From: Demequina flava
GTDB taxonomy: Bacteria > Actinomycetota > Actinomycetes > Actinomycetales > Demequinaceae
DNA: 64,000 nt
Direction of reading: 5' to 3'
Assembly (NCBI RefSeq): GCF_000975035.1
Contig: NZ_BBRA01000001.1
Span: forward strand, 372,001 to 436,000
Below the pieces are notes generated by a model. The model worked only from the letters and a program-made list of their open reading frames with translations. It made no database searches and was not told the DNA's origin. The position numbers were made by a program, and so were the translations under genes. Of this stretch, positions 1 to 7,956 are shown piece by piece. Numbering within the stretch: position 1 is the stretch's first letter; each line of letters starts with the position of its first letter.

Positions 1-252
1 GATCCACGTCACGCCCCCGTTGTACGAGAAGGCATCGGCTTCAAGGTTTGACCGACCCCCGGCGGCAGAAGCGACCATCGCCCAGATGGCGAGGTTCACT
101 CCGAAGATCACGAACGTGATGGCCACGGGGATCACGAACATGGGCACGGGATTGGCCACGTGGAGACGTGCCACGTTGACGATGCGGCTCAGCGCACCAC
201 GTGAGCCGTGCGGCGTGACGTCTGCGACGCGCTCAGTGTCTGTCGAGGTCAT
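1..252 (-). CDS. ABC transporter membrane protein, N-terminal 84 residues (partial)
   Basis: A leftward frame starts with ATG at 252 and is open to base 1, so only the N-terminus is in the window. It begins MTSTDTERVADV and has one strong hydrophobic stretch at about residues 37-60 (VPMFVIPVAITFVIFG...), as expected for the first helix of an ABC-2 type permease. Its ATG overlaps the stop of the upstream ATPase gene (ATGA), which indicates translational coupling. It is the third gene of a GntR/ATPase/permease operon and is presumably the membrane half of the exporter. Substrate unknown. The permease call rests on context plus one helix. Confidence 0.7.
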   Translation of the reverse strand, partial: MTSTDTERVADVTPHGSRGALSRIVNVARLHVANPVPMFVIPVAITFVIFGVNLAIWAMVASAAGGRSNLEADAFSYNGGVTWI

Positions 253-1133
253 GCTGCTTCCCCTTCCGAGATGGCGCCGGTTCGGCGCACGATCAGGTCT
301 TGGAGCGAGACAGAGCTCGCCTCGAGTCCGGCCGATGCTGCGGCCGCCTTGTCGTTATCGTTCAGTCCGGCGATGGTCACGGATGCGATCCCGCCGATGG
401 TCGAGCGATCGAGGACATCGCGGCCCGCGGCGAAGGACTCGACGTCGGAGGCGCGACCCACGAGCGTCGTGACGCTTCCCCGGAGTTCATCCGCATCCGC
501 GTCCATCACGAGTTTTCCTTCGTGAATGACCAGCACGCGCTCGAGGAGGTCTGCGGCCTCATCAATGAGGTGCGTGGACAGCACGATGGTGCGCGGGTGC
601 TCCGTGTAGTCCGCGAGGAGCTCGTCGTAGAAGCGGCGGCGCGCGACGGCGTCGAGGCCGGCGTAGGGCTCGTCGAGGAAGGTGAGTTCTGCGCGGGAGG
701 CCAGGCCAACGATCACTCCAATGGCACTGCGTTGACCGCGCGATAGCTTCTTCATTGGCCTGTCCAGCGGAGCATTGAAGAGCTCGACGAGCTTTGCCGC
801 GTAGTCCCCGTCCCAGTGCGGGAAGAACCACGCAGCACTGCGCAAGACGTGCTTGCCCTTGAACGCATCGGGATAGACCTGGGACTCCTTGATGAAGCAC
901 ACGCGGCCCAGGACCGAGGCATTCTCCACCGGAGACTCACCAAAGACCCTGATGTCTCCCGCAGTAGCGAACTCTTGCGCGGTCAGCAGCGACATGAGCG
1001 TCGTCTTACCCGCGCCGTTGCGACCTAGAAGCCCGTGGATACCGCCCTCTTCTAGGGAAAACGTGACGTCATCCACGGCACGAACCGCGCCGTACTTCTT
1101 TGTGAGGCCTGCCACCTCCACCACTGCGTTCAT
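249..1133 (-). CDS. ABC transporter ATP-binding protein (YtrB-like)
   Basis: A 294-residue ABC ATPase. Walker A GRNGAGKT lies at residues 37-44, the signature LSRGQRS follows in the middle, Walker B is LTFLDEPYAGLD, and the switch histidine is in STHLIDE. The stretch after about residue 215 is a family-typical C-terminal extension. The gene overlaps the upstream GntR regulator by ATGA and the downstream permease by ATGA, so the three are one coupled unit. YtrA/YtrB-type operons encode ABC exporters that answer cell-wall-active compounds or nutrient state; the substrate here cannot be read from the sequence. Confidence 0.9.
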   Translation of the reverse strand: MNAVVEVAGLTKKYGAVRAVDDVTFSLEEGGIHGLLGRNGAGKTTLMSLLTAQEFATAGDIRVFGESPVENASVLGRVCFIKESQVYPDAFKGKHVLRSAAWFFPHWDGDYAAKLVELFNAPLDRPMKKLSRGQRSAIGVIVGLASRAELTFLDEPYAGLDAVARRRFYDELLADYTEHPRTIVLSTHLIDEAADLLERVLVIHEGKLVMDADADELRGSVTTLVGRASDVESFAAGRDVLDRSTIGGIASVTIAGLNDNDKAAAASAGLEASSVSLQDLIVRRTGAISEGEAA

Positions 1134-1486
1134 TTCTCCATCTCCTTTGAAATCATGGTTTGCACTTCTTGTGCGGTTAGTCCTAGTGAGCGGGCTTGCT
1201 GGACAAGCGGAGCCACATGCGACTGGCTGAATTCGGATCGCCGCTCAGCCATGAGCCGGTCATGCGCTCCCTCGGCGACGAACATCCCGATCCCGCGACG
1301 CTTAAACAACGTCCCCTGGTCAACCAAGAGATTCACCCCTTTGAGCGCTGTCGCCGGATTGATCCGCAAGAAAGCCGCCAGCTCATTGATGGACGGCACC
1401 TGCGCGCCCTCGGGCAGGTCGCCCGCAAGAATCTGCGACTCGAGATTCTCGGCCACCTGAATGAAGATGGGCCTTCCTTCGTCCAC
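1130..1486 (-). CDS. GntR-family transcriptional regulator, YtrA subfamily
   Basis: 118 residues, the short length typical of the YtrA subfamily: an N-terminal winged helix-turn-helix (residues about 8-75, with LPEGAQVPSINELAAFLRINPATALKGVNLL) followed by only a short helical tail and no large effector domain. It is first in the operon and overlaps the ATPase start by ATGA. A 9-bp inverted repeat about 45 bp upstream of its start overlaps the likely -10 region, so negative autoregulation of the whole ABC operon is the natural reading. Confidence 0.88.
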   Translation of the reverse strand: MDEGRPIFIQVAENLESQILAGDLPEGAQVPSINELAAFLRINPATALKGVNLLVDQGTLFKRRGIGMFVAEGAHDRLMAERRSEFSQSHVAPLVQQARSLGLTAQEVQTMISKEMEK

Positions 1487-1530
1487 GCGCTGTCCGCCTC
1501 ACTTGTGATCGACGACCCTGAGGTTCGTCG

Positions 1531-1578
1531 GTTAGTTACTTGTGTAACTAACTAACCATCGTGACGGCTCTCTGTCAA
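1531..1578 (-). promoter_or_regulatory. Promoter and palindromic operator of the GntR/ABC operon
   Basis: GTTAGTTAC at 1531-1539 and GTAACTAAC at 1544-1552 form a perfect 9-bp inverted repeat with a 4-base spacer (TTGT). On the minus strand a perfect -35 TTGACA lies at 1578-1573, and 17 bases on a weak -10 (TTAGTT, 1555-1550) overlaps the palindrome. A repressor bound there would block polymerase. This matches the palindromic sites bound by dimeric GntR/YtrA proteins. Confidence 0.75.
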
Positions 1579-1657
1579 GCCAGAATCTCGAGCCTGGCCC
1601 AACCCGCCCGCTCCGTAGCCGTGAACAGCGGCACCACTGGAGCCGTAAAGTGGACAC

Positions 1658-2278
1658 ATGCCTGAGACCCCCCTCGTCTGGATTGACTGTGAGATGACCG
1701 GCCTCGACGCCACCCGCGACGCACTCGTCGAGGTGGCTTGTCTGGTGACCGATCACGAGCTCAACGTGCTCGGAGACGGCGTGCAGGTGGTGATCAAGCC
1801 CTCAGATGAGGCCCTCGCCGGGATGAATGACTTCGTCACCAACATGCACGTTGAGTCGGGACTGCTACCCGAGCTCGAGCACGGCACCACGGTGGCCGAC
1901 GCTCAGGAACAGGTCCTCGCATACGTCAAGAAGTACGCCCCGCAGGTTGGCAAGGCTCCGCTCGCGGGCAACACCGTGGGGATGGATCGCATCTTCCTTG
2001 AGCGCGACATGCCGGACCTCACTGCGCACCTGCACTACCGCGTCGTGGACGTGAGTTCCATCAAGGAACTGGTGCGCCGCTGGTACCCCAGGGTCTTCTT
2101 CAACGCGCCCGCAAAGACTGGCAACCACCGTGCCCTCGGGGATATTCGGGACTCCATTACGGAACTCCGCTACTACCGCGAGACCGTGCTCGTCGACCTT
2201 CCTGGGCCAGATTCAAACTCAGCAAAGGAAGCAGCCGCTCGCGTCGCCGCCGTGCACGAAGGCGCTAGCGAGGCCTAA
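1658..2278 (+). CDS. orn: Oligoribonuclease (3'-5' exoribonuclease, DEDDh family)
   Basis: 206 residues with the family's N-terminal motif VWIDCEMTGLD (catalytic D and E at residues 10 and 12) and the later Exo motifs, including the H and D of NHRALGDIRDSI near residue 155. Orn degrades two- to five-residue RNA and pGpG to mononucleotides in the cytoplasm and is conserved across Actinomycetota. Length is standard apart from a short C-terminal Ala-rich tail. It is transcribed away from the GntR operon and followed by tRNA-His. Confidence 0.95.
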   Translation: MPETPLVWIDCEMTGLDATRDALVEVACLVTDHELNVLGDGVQVVIKPSDEALAGMNDFVTNMHVESGLLPELEHGTTVADAQEQVLAYVKKYAPQVGKAPLAGNTVGMDRIFLERDMPDLTAHLHYRVVDVSSIKELVRRWYPRVFFNAPAKTGNHRALGDIRDSITELRYYRETVLVDLPGPDSNSAKEAAARVAAVHEGASEA

Positions 2279-2362
2279 ATTAAGTTCTTCGCACTCTCGA
2301 GGTCACACCTACCCCCACAGGCAAGGTATGATTTTCGCTGGCCCTGAATTGCTGGGGCCGAT

Positions 2363-2436
2363 GGTGGCTATAGCTCAGTTGGTAGAGCACCTCGTTGTGG
2401 TCGAGGGGGCCGCGGGTTCAAGTCCCGTTAGCCACC
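2363..2436 (+). tRNA. tRNA-His (GUG)
   Basis: A complete cloverleaf. Acceptor GTGGCTA (2364-2370) pairs with TAGCCAC (2429-2435), the extra G at 2363 opposite C2436 is the -1 residue specific to tRNA-His, and the anticodon stem is CCTCG/CGAGG with loop TTGTGGT giving anticodon GTG. The T arm contains GGGTTCAAGTCCC. CCA is not encoded. A good -10 box, TATGAT, lies at 2327-2332. Confidence 0.96.
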
Positions 2437-2446
2437 CGGTTAGATA

Positions 2447-2482
2447 CGAAGGCCCCCGGCAGTCGCCGGGGGCCTTCGTTAT
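2447..2482 (+). terminator. Rho-independent terminator after tRNA-His
   Basis: A 14-bp perfect stem (CGAAGGCCCCCGGC at 2447-2460, complementary arm at 2465-2478) with loop AGTC, followed by a short T-containing tail (TTATTTC). Confidence 0.85.
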
Positions 2483-2559
2483 TTCTCGTGCCACTCGGAA
2501 ACTGATTCCGCGCAGGCTAACCTAGACCGGTTAGCCCACACTGATCTCGGAGGACTCGG

Positions 2560-3390
2560 ATGCTCGCAGCGCTCACCGGAGCTGGACTCGCGGCGGCTGC
2601 CGGACTGAACGCCTTCATTCCGCTCGTGATCGTTGGGCTCTTCGCGCGCTTCACCGAGTTCATCGTGCTCCCCGACCACCTCGCGTGGCTTGAGTCGTGG
2701 CCCGTCATCATCATTTCGCTGCTGCTGCTGATGCTGGAACTCGTTCTGGACAAGATCCCTGGTGTCGACCACATCAACGACCTGATTCAGACGCTGATCC
2801 GTCCGGTCGTGGGCGGCATCCTGTTCGCCGCCACTGCAGCATCGCAGGTTGTCGATCAGTCAAACTTCTGGCAAGAGAATCCGCTTGTCGCAGGCATCGT
2901 CGGTGCGCTCGTCGCGCTCGCCGTTCACCTGGGCAAGGCGAGCTCTCGCCCCGCAGTCAACGCCACCACCGGTGGTACAGGCGCTCCCTTGGCGTCATTC
3001 GCGGAGGACGCGATCGCGGTGATCCTGTGCCTGGTCGCGATCTTTGTGCCGGTGCTCGTCATCTTTGTCTTCATCTTCATGGCAATCGCGGTCTATCGGA
3101 TCGTCACCACCGGCCGTCGCCGTCGCCGCCACCGCGAAATCCTGCAATCCCAAGAGCGTGCCGCTCGCGACGCAGCCGAAGCCGAAGGCGGCATGGTCGC
3201 CTGGTGGCGCTCCAAGTGGCGCGAGCCGCGCAGCCCGAGCCGCTGGTCTGAAAACGGCGGCGGCCTGTCGCTGCGCAAGTCACGCTCGGCCGCGAGTTCG
3301 CAGACCGAAGACACCCCAGCATCGGCCGACAGCCCTGCCAGCCCCGGCGTAGAAGACACCCCGCGCTCTCCAGCGAGCCCCAAGGACTAA
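2560..3390 (+). CDS. DUF4126 family integral membrane protein
   Basis: 276 residues. The first about 190 hold several hydrophobic helices (MLAALTGAGLAAAAGLNAFIPLVIVGLFARF at the N-terminus, then WPVIIISLLLLMLELVLDKIPGVDHIND, which is the most family-like stretch). The last about 80 residues are charged and Ser/Pro-rich and probably cytoplasmic. It resembles DUF4126 proteins, for which no function is established. It stands alone between tRNA-His and the convergent OpuC ATPase. Confidence 0.75.
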   Translation: MLAALTGAGLAAAAGLNAFIPLVIVGLFARFTEFIVLPDHLAWLESWPVIIISLLLLMLELVLDKIPGVDHINDLIQTLIRPVVGGILFAATAASQVVDQSNFWQENPLVAGIVGALVALAVHLGKASSRPAVNATTGGTGAPLASFAEDAIAVILCLVAIFVPVLVIFVFIFMAIAVYRIVTTGRRRRRHREILQSQERAARDAAEAEGGMVAWWRSKWREPRSPSRWSENGGGLSLRKSRSAASSQTEDTPASADSPASPGVEDTPRSPASPKD

Positions 3391-3417
3391 GTAACGCGGC
3401 CTGGCCACACCCAAGCG

Positions 3418-4173
3418 TTAGTTGCGCGCAAGGCCGCCAAAGTCAGCGAGGAAGTCCGCGACGAAGTCATTGGCAGGCTCGTCGACAATGCGTTCGGGCG
3501 TATCGAGTTGCTCGAGCACACCCCCGGTCGACAACACCGCGATGCGGTCCGCCATGAGCACAGCCTCCCGCATATCGTGCGTGACCATCATCACCGTGAG
3601 GCCCAACTGCCGCTGCAACTCCATAAACTCGCTTTGCAGGCGACGACGACCCTGCGGGTCAACTGCGCCGAAGGGCTCGTCCATCAACATCACGGGCGGT
3701 TCAACCGCGAGCGCACGGGCCACTCCCACGCGCTGGCGCTGACCGCCTGACAACTCGTGCGGGTAGCGCGGGCCGTGGGTATCGGCATCGAGACCCACCA
3801 GGTCCAGCAACTCGTTGACGCGGGCCGCGATCCGGTCCTTGGGCCACTTGACCAACTGTGGGACCGTCGCGACGTTCTGGGCGACGGTCTTGTGCGGGAA
3901 GAGCCCGACGTGTTGGATGACGTAGCCGATTGAGCGGCGCAGTTCGACTGCTTGCGCGGCCATCACGTCTTGGTTGTCAACCGTGATGGTGCCGGCGGTG
4001 GGCTCGATGAGGCGATTCACCATGCGCAGCGTGGTCGACTTGCCGCATCCGGACGGTCCCACCAGGCACATGATCTCGCCTGGGGTGACGTCGAGTGAAA
4101 GGTCGCCCACAGCGACCGTCCCGTCCGGGAATTCCTTGCGCACATGGGAGAACGTGATGCCACCGTGGTCCAT
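3418..4173 (-). CDS. Osmoprotectant (glycine betaine/choline/carnitine) ABC transporter ATP-binding protein
   Basis: Start chosen at ATG 4173 (MDHGGITFSHVRKEF), where homology to ABC domains begins; an in-frame ATG at 4230 would add an unrelated 19-residue leader. From 4173 the protein has 251 residues: Walker A GPSGCGKST, signature LSGGQRQRVGVARAL, Walker B VMLMDEPFGAVDPQGRR, H-loop MMVTHDM. The D-loop sequence DPQGRR is typical of OpuCA/ProV-type ATPases. Unlike most opuC loci the ATPase is divergent from the two permeases and binding protein; only 60 bp separates the divergent starts. Confidence 0.88.
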   Translation of the reverse strand: MDHGGITFSHVRKEFPDGTVAVGDLSLDVTPGEIMCLVGPSGCGKSTTLRMVNRLIEPTAGTITVDNQDVMAAQAVELRRSIGYVIQHVGLFPHKTVAQNVATVPQLVKWPKDRIAARVNELLDLVGLDADTHGPRYPHELSGGQRQRVGVARALAVEPPVMLMDEPFGAVDPQGRRRLQSEFMELQRQLGLTVMMVTHDMREAVLMADRIAVLSTGGVLEQLDTPERIVDEPANDFVADFLADFGGLARN

Positions 4174-4233
4174 CCCGCCACCGTACAGGCCCGCCTTACC
4201 CAATCGTGGAGCAACGCCATGTAGCGTCAAGGC

Positions 4234-4896
4234 ATGGACTCCGTGCCCAATCCGTGGTTCTCGCTGGATTACCTGACACGAAATTGGTCAGAGGTGTCCG
4301 AACAGTTGTGGATTCACACCACCCTCACGCTGCAAGCCGTGCTGATCGCGCTCGCCATCGCCGTGCCGCTCGGCATCGCTGCCAGACGCATCCCCCGCTT
4401 GGCCGGTCCCATCATGGGCACCACTGGCGTCCTGTACACAATCCCCTCGTTCGCGCTGTTCGGACTGCTCGCGCCGTTCACCGGCATCGGGCGCACGACA
4501 GTGCTCATCGGACTGGTCGCGTACGCGTTGCTGGTGTTGGTGCGCAACATCGTCGTGGGACTACAGGGCGTTGACCGTGACGTCGTGGACGCGGCACGCG
4601 GCCAGGGCTACACGTCGGGACGCATGCTGTGGCATGTCGAGTTTCCCCTCGCGCTTCCCTCGATCATCGCTGGAATTCGTATCGCGACCGTGACGACCGT
4701 GGCGCTTGTGACGGTCGGCGTGGTCGTCGGCTACGGCGGCCTGGGCCAGCTCATGTTCCGGGGCCTGCAGTCTGATTACCGGGCACAGATCATGACCGCG
4801 ACAATCCTGTGCCTGGCGCTCGCGCTGGTCTTTGACCTGATCCTGATGCTCGTGGGTCGAGCGCTCACACCCTGGACACGCAGGAGGCCCGCATGA
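4234..4896 (+). CDS. Osmoprotectant ABC transporter permease (OpuCB/OpuCD-like)
   Basis: 220 residues with about five transmembrane helices and the BPD_transp_1 'EAA' loop in VDAARGQGYTSGRMLWHVEFPLALPSIIAGIRI. It forms the inner-membrane channel of a type I importer for betaine- or choline-like solutes. It overlaps the second permease by ATGA (4893-4896), so the two permeases are translated together. It starts within 60 bp of the divergent ATPase gene, which suggests a shared regulatory region. Confidence 0.88.
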   Translation: MDSVPNPWFSLDYLTRNWSEVSEQLWIHTTLTLQAVLIALAIAVPLGIAARRIPRLAGPIMGTTGVLYTIPSFALFGLLAPFTGIGRTTVLIGLVAYALLVLVRNIVVGLQGVDRDVVDAARGQGYTSGRMLWHVEFPLALPSIIAGIRIATVTTVALVTVGVVVGYGGLGQLMFRGLQSDYRAQIMTATILCLALALVFDLILMLVGRALTPWTRRRPA

Positions 4897-5621
4897 GCAT
4901 CCTCAGCGACGCGTGGGACTACCTCACCACCGCACAGAACTGGACCGGCGCCAACGGCATTACGTCCCCCACGTTCGACGGCGGGTGGCGATTCTCGCGC
5001 GACTCGATTCTTGGGCTGGGGCTTGAGCACCTGTGGCTGTCGGTGGCAGCCGTCGTGCTCGCTATCGCGGTTGCACTCCCCTTGGGAATCTTCCTCGGTC
5101 ACGTCCGCAAGGGCGGCACCGCCACGGTGGTCGTATCCAACGTGACCAGAGCGATGCCGACGCTCGCGCTGCTGACCTTGTTTGCAGCATCGGCCATTGG
5201 GTATGGCAACCAGGCCGTCATCCTCGCCGCAGCGATCTTTGCGTTCCCTCCCGTGCTGACCAACGCCTACACCGGTATGGCCGATGTTGACCCGGATATC
5301 CGCGACGCCGCGCTCGGACAGGGGCTCACCCGCCGGCAGGTGGCACTCAAGGTAGAACTCCCGCTAGCGATTCCGCTCATCGCGGCTGGACTGCGCACCT
5401 CGATGGTGCAGACGGTCGCGACTGTCCCCCTTGCGGCGCTTGTTGCAGGAGGCGGCCTGGGCGTCATCATCAACGAAGGTCTCGCGACGCAGCGGTACGG
5501 CCAGGTACTCGCCGGAGCCGTCCTCGTGGCCTTGCTGTCGCTCGGGATCGACGCGATCATGGCTCGTCTGCAGCGTGCCGCGACGCCCCAGCCGCTACGC
5601 GAAGCGGCCATGGCTGCCTGA
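4893..5621 (+). CDS. Osmoprotectant ABC transporter permease (second subunit)
   Basis: 242 residues. A short N-terminal soluble part (ANGITSPTFDGGWRFSRDSI) is followed by membrane helices and the EAA loop RDAALGQGLTRRQVALKVELPLAIPLI. Such systems use two paralogous permeases; this one is coupled to the first by a four-base overlap. The substrate-binding lipoprotein follows after 145 bp. Confidence 0.88.
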   Translation: MSILSDAWDYLTTAQNWTGANGITSPTFDGGWRFSRDSILGLGLEHLWLSVAAVVLAIAVALPLGIFLGHVRKGGTATVVVSNVTRAMPTLALLTLFAASAIGYGNQAVILAAAIFAFPPVLTNAYTGMADVDPDIRDAALGQGLTRRQVALKVELPLAIPLIAAGLRTSMVQTVATVPLAALVAGGGLGVIINEGLATQRYGQVLAGAVLVALLSLGIDAIMARLQRAATPQPLREAAMAA

Positions 5622-5766
5622 ACACGATCGTCACGATTTCGACGCGAATTGCACTTCGTCCGGCGCATCGTGCCTGGTCGTCCTAGCCTGGTAGGTGTTC
5701 ACCGGGAACAACTGGGGCGGCGCGGTGGTTTGCACCGTTGACCGTCCCCTGACACGAGGAGCTGTG

Positions 5767-6792
5767 ATGCACACCCGTTCCCTTCCGTTCGCGGCTATTG
5801 CCGCATCGGCCCTGATCATTGCCGGATGTTCGTCTGACGGAGGTGACTCCGCGGACCCGTCCGCCGAGGCGAGCACCGACGTGGGCGCCGCTGGCCCCAC
5901 CGGAAACCCCGGAAGCACCACCGAGTGCCTGCCGGTCCCCGGCGACCAGCTCGTCGTTCTCGACGATGACTTGATGCTGCAAAACAGCGACAACATCATT
6001 CCTGCGCTCAACGAAGACGTCGCGAACGACGACGTGCTCGAGGCGCTCGCCGCCGTGTCGGAGACGCTCACCACGGATGGGCTGATTCAGCTCAACAAGG
6101 CCGTGGACATCGACCGCCGCACGTCCGAGGAAGTCGCCGAGGAATGGGTTGACGAGGCAGGATTCAGCATCGCCGAGGCTGGCGACGGATCCTCCATCAC
6201 CATCGGCGCCGCAAACTTCTCCGAGAACATCACCCTCGCGGAGATCTATGCCGAGGTCCTCGACGACGCCGGCTACGAGACCGAGGTTCGCGAGATTGGT
6301 AACCGCGAAACCTACCTGCCGGCACTTGTTAGCGGCGAGATCGGCATCGTGCCCGAATACGCGGCAACCTTCACCGAGTTCCTGAACCTCCGCATCAACG
6401 GTGCTGACGCTGAGCCAGTGGCCAGCGGAGACATTGCGGACACCGTTTCCGCCCTCGAGCCGCTCGCGGCGGAAGAGGGCATCGTGGTCGGCGCTGCGGC
6501 CGATGCTCAGGACCAGAACGCCTTCGCGGTCACCTCGGCATTTGCCCAGGAGTACGAGGTCACGAACCTCTCCGACCTGGCAGCCACGTGTGAGGGCATC
6601 GTGCTGGGCGGACCTCCCGAGTGCCCCGAGCGCACCTTCTGCCAGGTGGGCCTGGAAGACACCTACGGCATCGAGGTGCAGCAGTTCCTGTCGCTCGACG
6701 CTGGCGGCCCGCTGACCAAGAACGCCATCACATCCGGTGAGATTGCACTGGGTCTGGTGTTCTCTTCCGACGGCGCGCTCGCAGTCGGCTAA
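5767..6792 (+). CDS. Osmoprotectant-binding lipoprotein (OpuCC/ProX-like, OpuAC domain)
   Basis: Start chosen at ATG 5767, which has a GAGGAG ribosome site just upstream and begins a lipoprotein signal peptide (MHTRSLPFAAIAASALIIAGC, lipobox cysteine at residue 21). An upstream in-frame ATG at 5695 would place 24 extra residues ahead of the signal. The mature part has a Ser/Asp/Pro-rich linker, then an OpuAC-type binding domain containing TIGAANFSEN and ALVSGEIGIVPEYAATFTEF. 341 residues. It delivers the solute to the permease pair upstream. Confidence 0.9.
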   Translation: MHTRSLPFAAIAASALIIAGCSSDGGDSADPSAEASTDVGAAGPTGNPGSTTECLPVPGDQLVVLDDDLMLQNSDNIIPALNEDVANDDVLEALAAVSETLTTDGLIQLNKAVDIDRRTSEEVAEEWVDEAGFSIAEAGDGSSITIGAANFSENITLAEIYAEVLDDAGYETEVREIGNRETYLPALVSGEIGIVPEYAATFTEFLNLRINGADAEPVASGDIADTVSALEPLAAEEGIVVGAAADAQDQNAFAVTSAFAQEYEVTNLSDLAATCEGIVLGGPPECPERTFCQVGLEDTYGIEVQQFLSLDAGGPLTKNAITSGEIALGLVFSSDGALAVG

Positions 6793-6810
6793 CGACGGTT
6801 TAACCACCCG

Positions 6811-6848
6811 CGAGGCCCGGCTCCCCTTTCGAGGGAGGCCGGGCCTCG
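6811..6848 (+). terminator. Terminator-like hairpin after the OpuC operon
   Basis: CGAGGCCCGGCTCCC (6811-6825) pairs with GGGAGGCCGGGCCTCG (6832-6847) with one bulge and a short CTTTCGA loop. GC-rich, with no long T run, as is usual in this kind of genome. Confidence 0.7.
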
Positions 6849-6952
6849 TCGCGTTGTGGGGAGGGTGTCGCGGACTTCGACGGCGGCTCACTGTCCGGCG
6901 GTTCACGGGTCCGCGGCATCACGGTCCGGGGCGTCTCTGGCCTCAGTAGGAC

Positions 6953-6988
6953 ATTTGGGTCACTTTCTGGGCCGAGAGTGTCCCAAAT
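6953..6988. repeat. Imperfect 15-bp palindromic hairpin in an intergenic region (REP-like?)
   Basis: ATTTGGG-T-CACTTTC (6953-6967) pairs with GAGAGTG-T-CCCAAAT (6974-6988) around a TGGGCC loop, with one T/T mismatch and one wobble. It lies in the 270-bp gap between the OpuC terminator and tRNA-Lys and belongs to no gene. It has the shape of a small dispersed palindromic repeat. Only one copy is visible here, so repeat status is unproven. Confidence 0.4.
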
Positions 6989-7031
6989 CCCCTTCTGGGG
7001 AGGCTGTCGCACGCTCGGCTCTACGGAAACA

Positions 7032-7062
7032 CAAAAGGGCCGCCCTCACGGACGGCCCTTCT
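7032..7062 (-). terminator. Terminator of tRNA-Lys (minus strand)
   Basis: Read on the minus strand, AAGGGCCG (from about 7060) pairs with CGGCCCTT, and TTTG follows downstream, as expected just 3' of the tRNA gene. Confidence 0.7.
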
Positions 7063-7065
7063 TGG

Positions 7066-7141
<76 letters not shown>

Positions 7142-7298
7142 TTGCACGCGGCTGCGCGGTGCGAGAAACAACTTTAGCAGGAGAAGGGCCATTGTGTGAA
7201 ATCGAGGTGACGAGCTCAAGAGACACGCTTCCACGAGCCCAGTATCGCTGGTCGCGAAGCCTGCCGGACGGCCCCAGCGCCCGCGATACCGTGGACCT

Positions 7299-7769
7299 AT
7301 GAGCGACACTCGACTAAGCATCGGCGACAGTGCCCCCGACTTCACAGCCCCCACCGACCAGGGAAGTTTCTCCCTGGCAGACGCGCGCGGCAAGCACGTC
7401 ATCCTGTACTTCTACCCCGCTGCGATGACGCCCGGCTGCACCACCCAGGCGTGCGACTTCCGCGACTCGCTGGACGCCCTACAGGCCGCTGGCTACGAGG
7501 TCGTGGGCGTGTCCAAGGACAGTCCCGAGAAGCTCGCGCAGTTCCGCGAGAAGGAGGGCCTCACTTTCACTCTCGTGTCCGACGAGGACAAGGCCATCCA
7601 GGAGGCCTACGCCGCCTGGGGCGAGAAGCAGAACTACGGCAAGACCGTCGTGGGCTCGATCCGCTCGACCGTCGTCATTGACCCCGAGGGCAAGGTCGAA
7701 CTCGCGCTGTACAACGTGAAGGCCACCGGCCATGTCGCGCGCGTTCGCCGCGAACTCGGCATCGACTAG
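7299..7769 (+). CDS. bcp: Thiol peroxidase / peroxiredoxin, Bcp (PrxQ) type
   Basis: 156 residues with the peroxiredoxin active-site region FYPAAMTPGCTTQACDFRD. Cys47 is the peroxidatic cysteine and Cys52, five residues on, is the resolving cysteine of the PrxQ class; the catalytic Thr (residue 44) precedes it. Later GVSKDSPEKLAQF and GKTVVGSIRSTVVIDPEGKV are family motifs. It reduces hydrogen peroxide and alkyl hydroperoxides with thioredoxin-type donors. Monocistronic between tRNA-Lys and tRNA-Leu. Confidence 0.93.
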   Translation: MSDTRLSIGDSAPDFTAPTDQGSFSLADARGKHVILYFYPAAMTPGCTTQACDFRDSLDALQAAGYEVVGVSKDSPEKLAQFREKEGLTFTLVSDEDKAIQEAYAAWGEKQNYGKTVVGSIRSTVVIDPEGKVELALYNVKATGHVARVRRELGID

Positions 7770-7808
7770 TCACTTCGACCCCGTCGACCCCAGTATCCTG
7801 GGGACCTC

Positions 7809-7890
<82 letters not shown>

Positions 7891-7927
7891 CTTATCTACC
7901 AGGGCATTTACCCTGAAACCAGGCAGT

Positions 7928-7950
7928 CGCCTACACGATGCGCCTACAAT
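7928..7950 (+). promoter_or_regulatory. Two candidate integrase arm-type sites and the integrase -10 box
   Basis: CGCCTACA occurs at 7928-7935 and again at 7941-7948, as direct repeats 13 bp apart, 37 bp inside the left att core. The same octamer occurs three times beside attR. The second copy overlaps TACAAT (7945-7950), a good -10 box six bases before the integrase ATG at 7957. No Shine-Dalgarno is seen, so the integrase mRNA may be leaderless and integrase binding could repress its own promoter. Confidence 0.65.
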
Positions 7951-7956
7951 GCCGTC

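Noticed and set aside
2130-2525. An open frame running over tRNA-His
   Set aside because: The tRNA and terminator explain this segment, and the frame starts inside orn.
5683-6906. A 407-codon antisense open frame over the binding lipoprotein
   Set aside because: The sense gene has a lipobox, ribosome site and OpuAC domain. The antisense frame is composition-driven.
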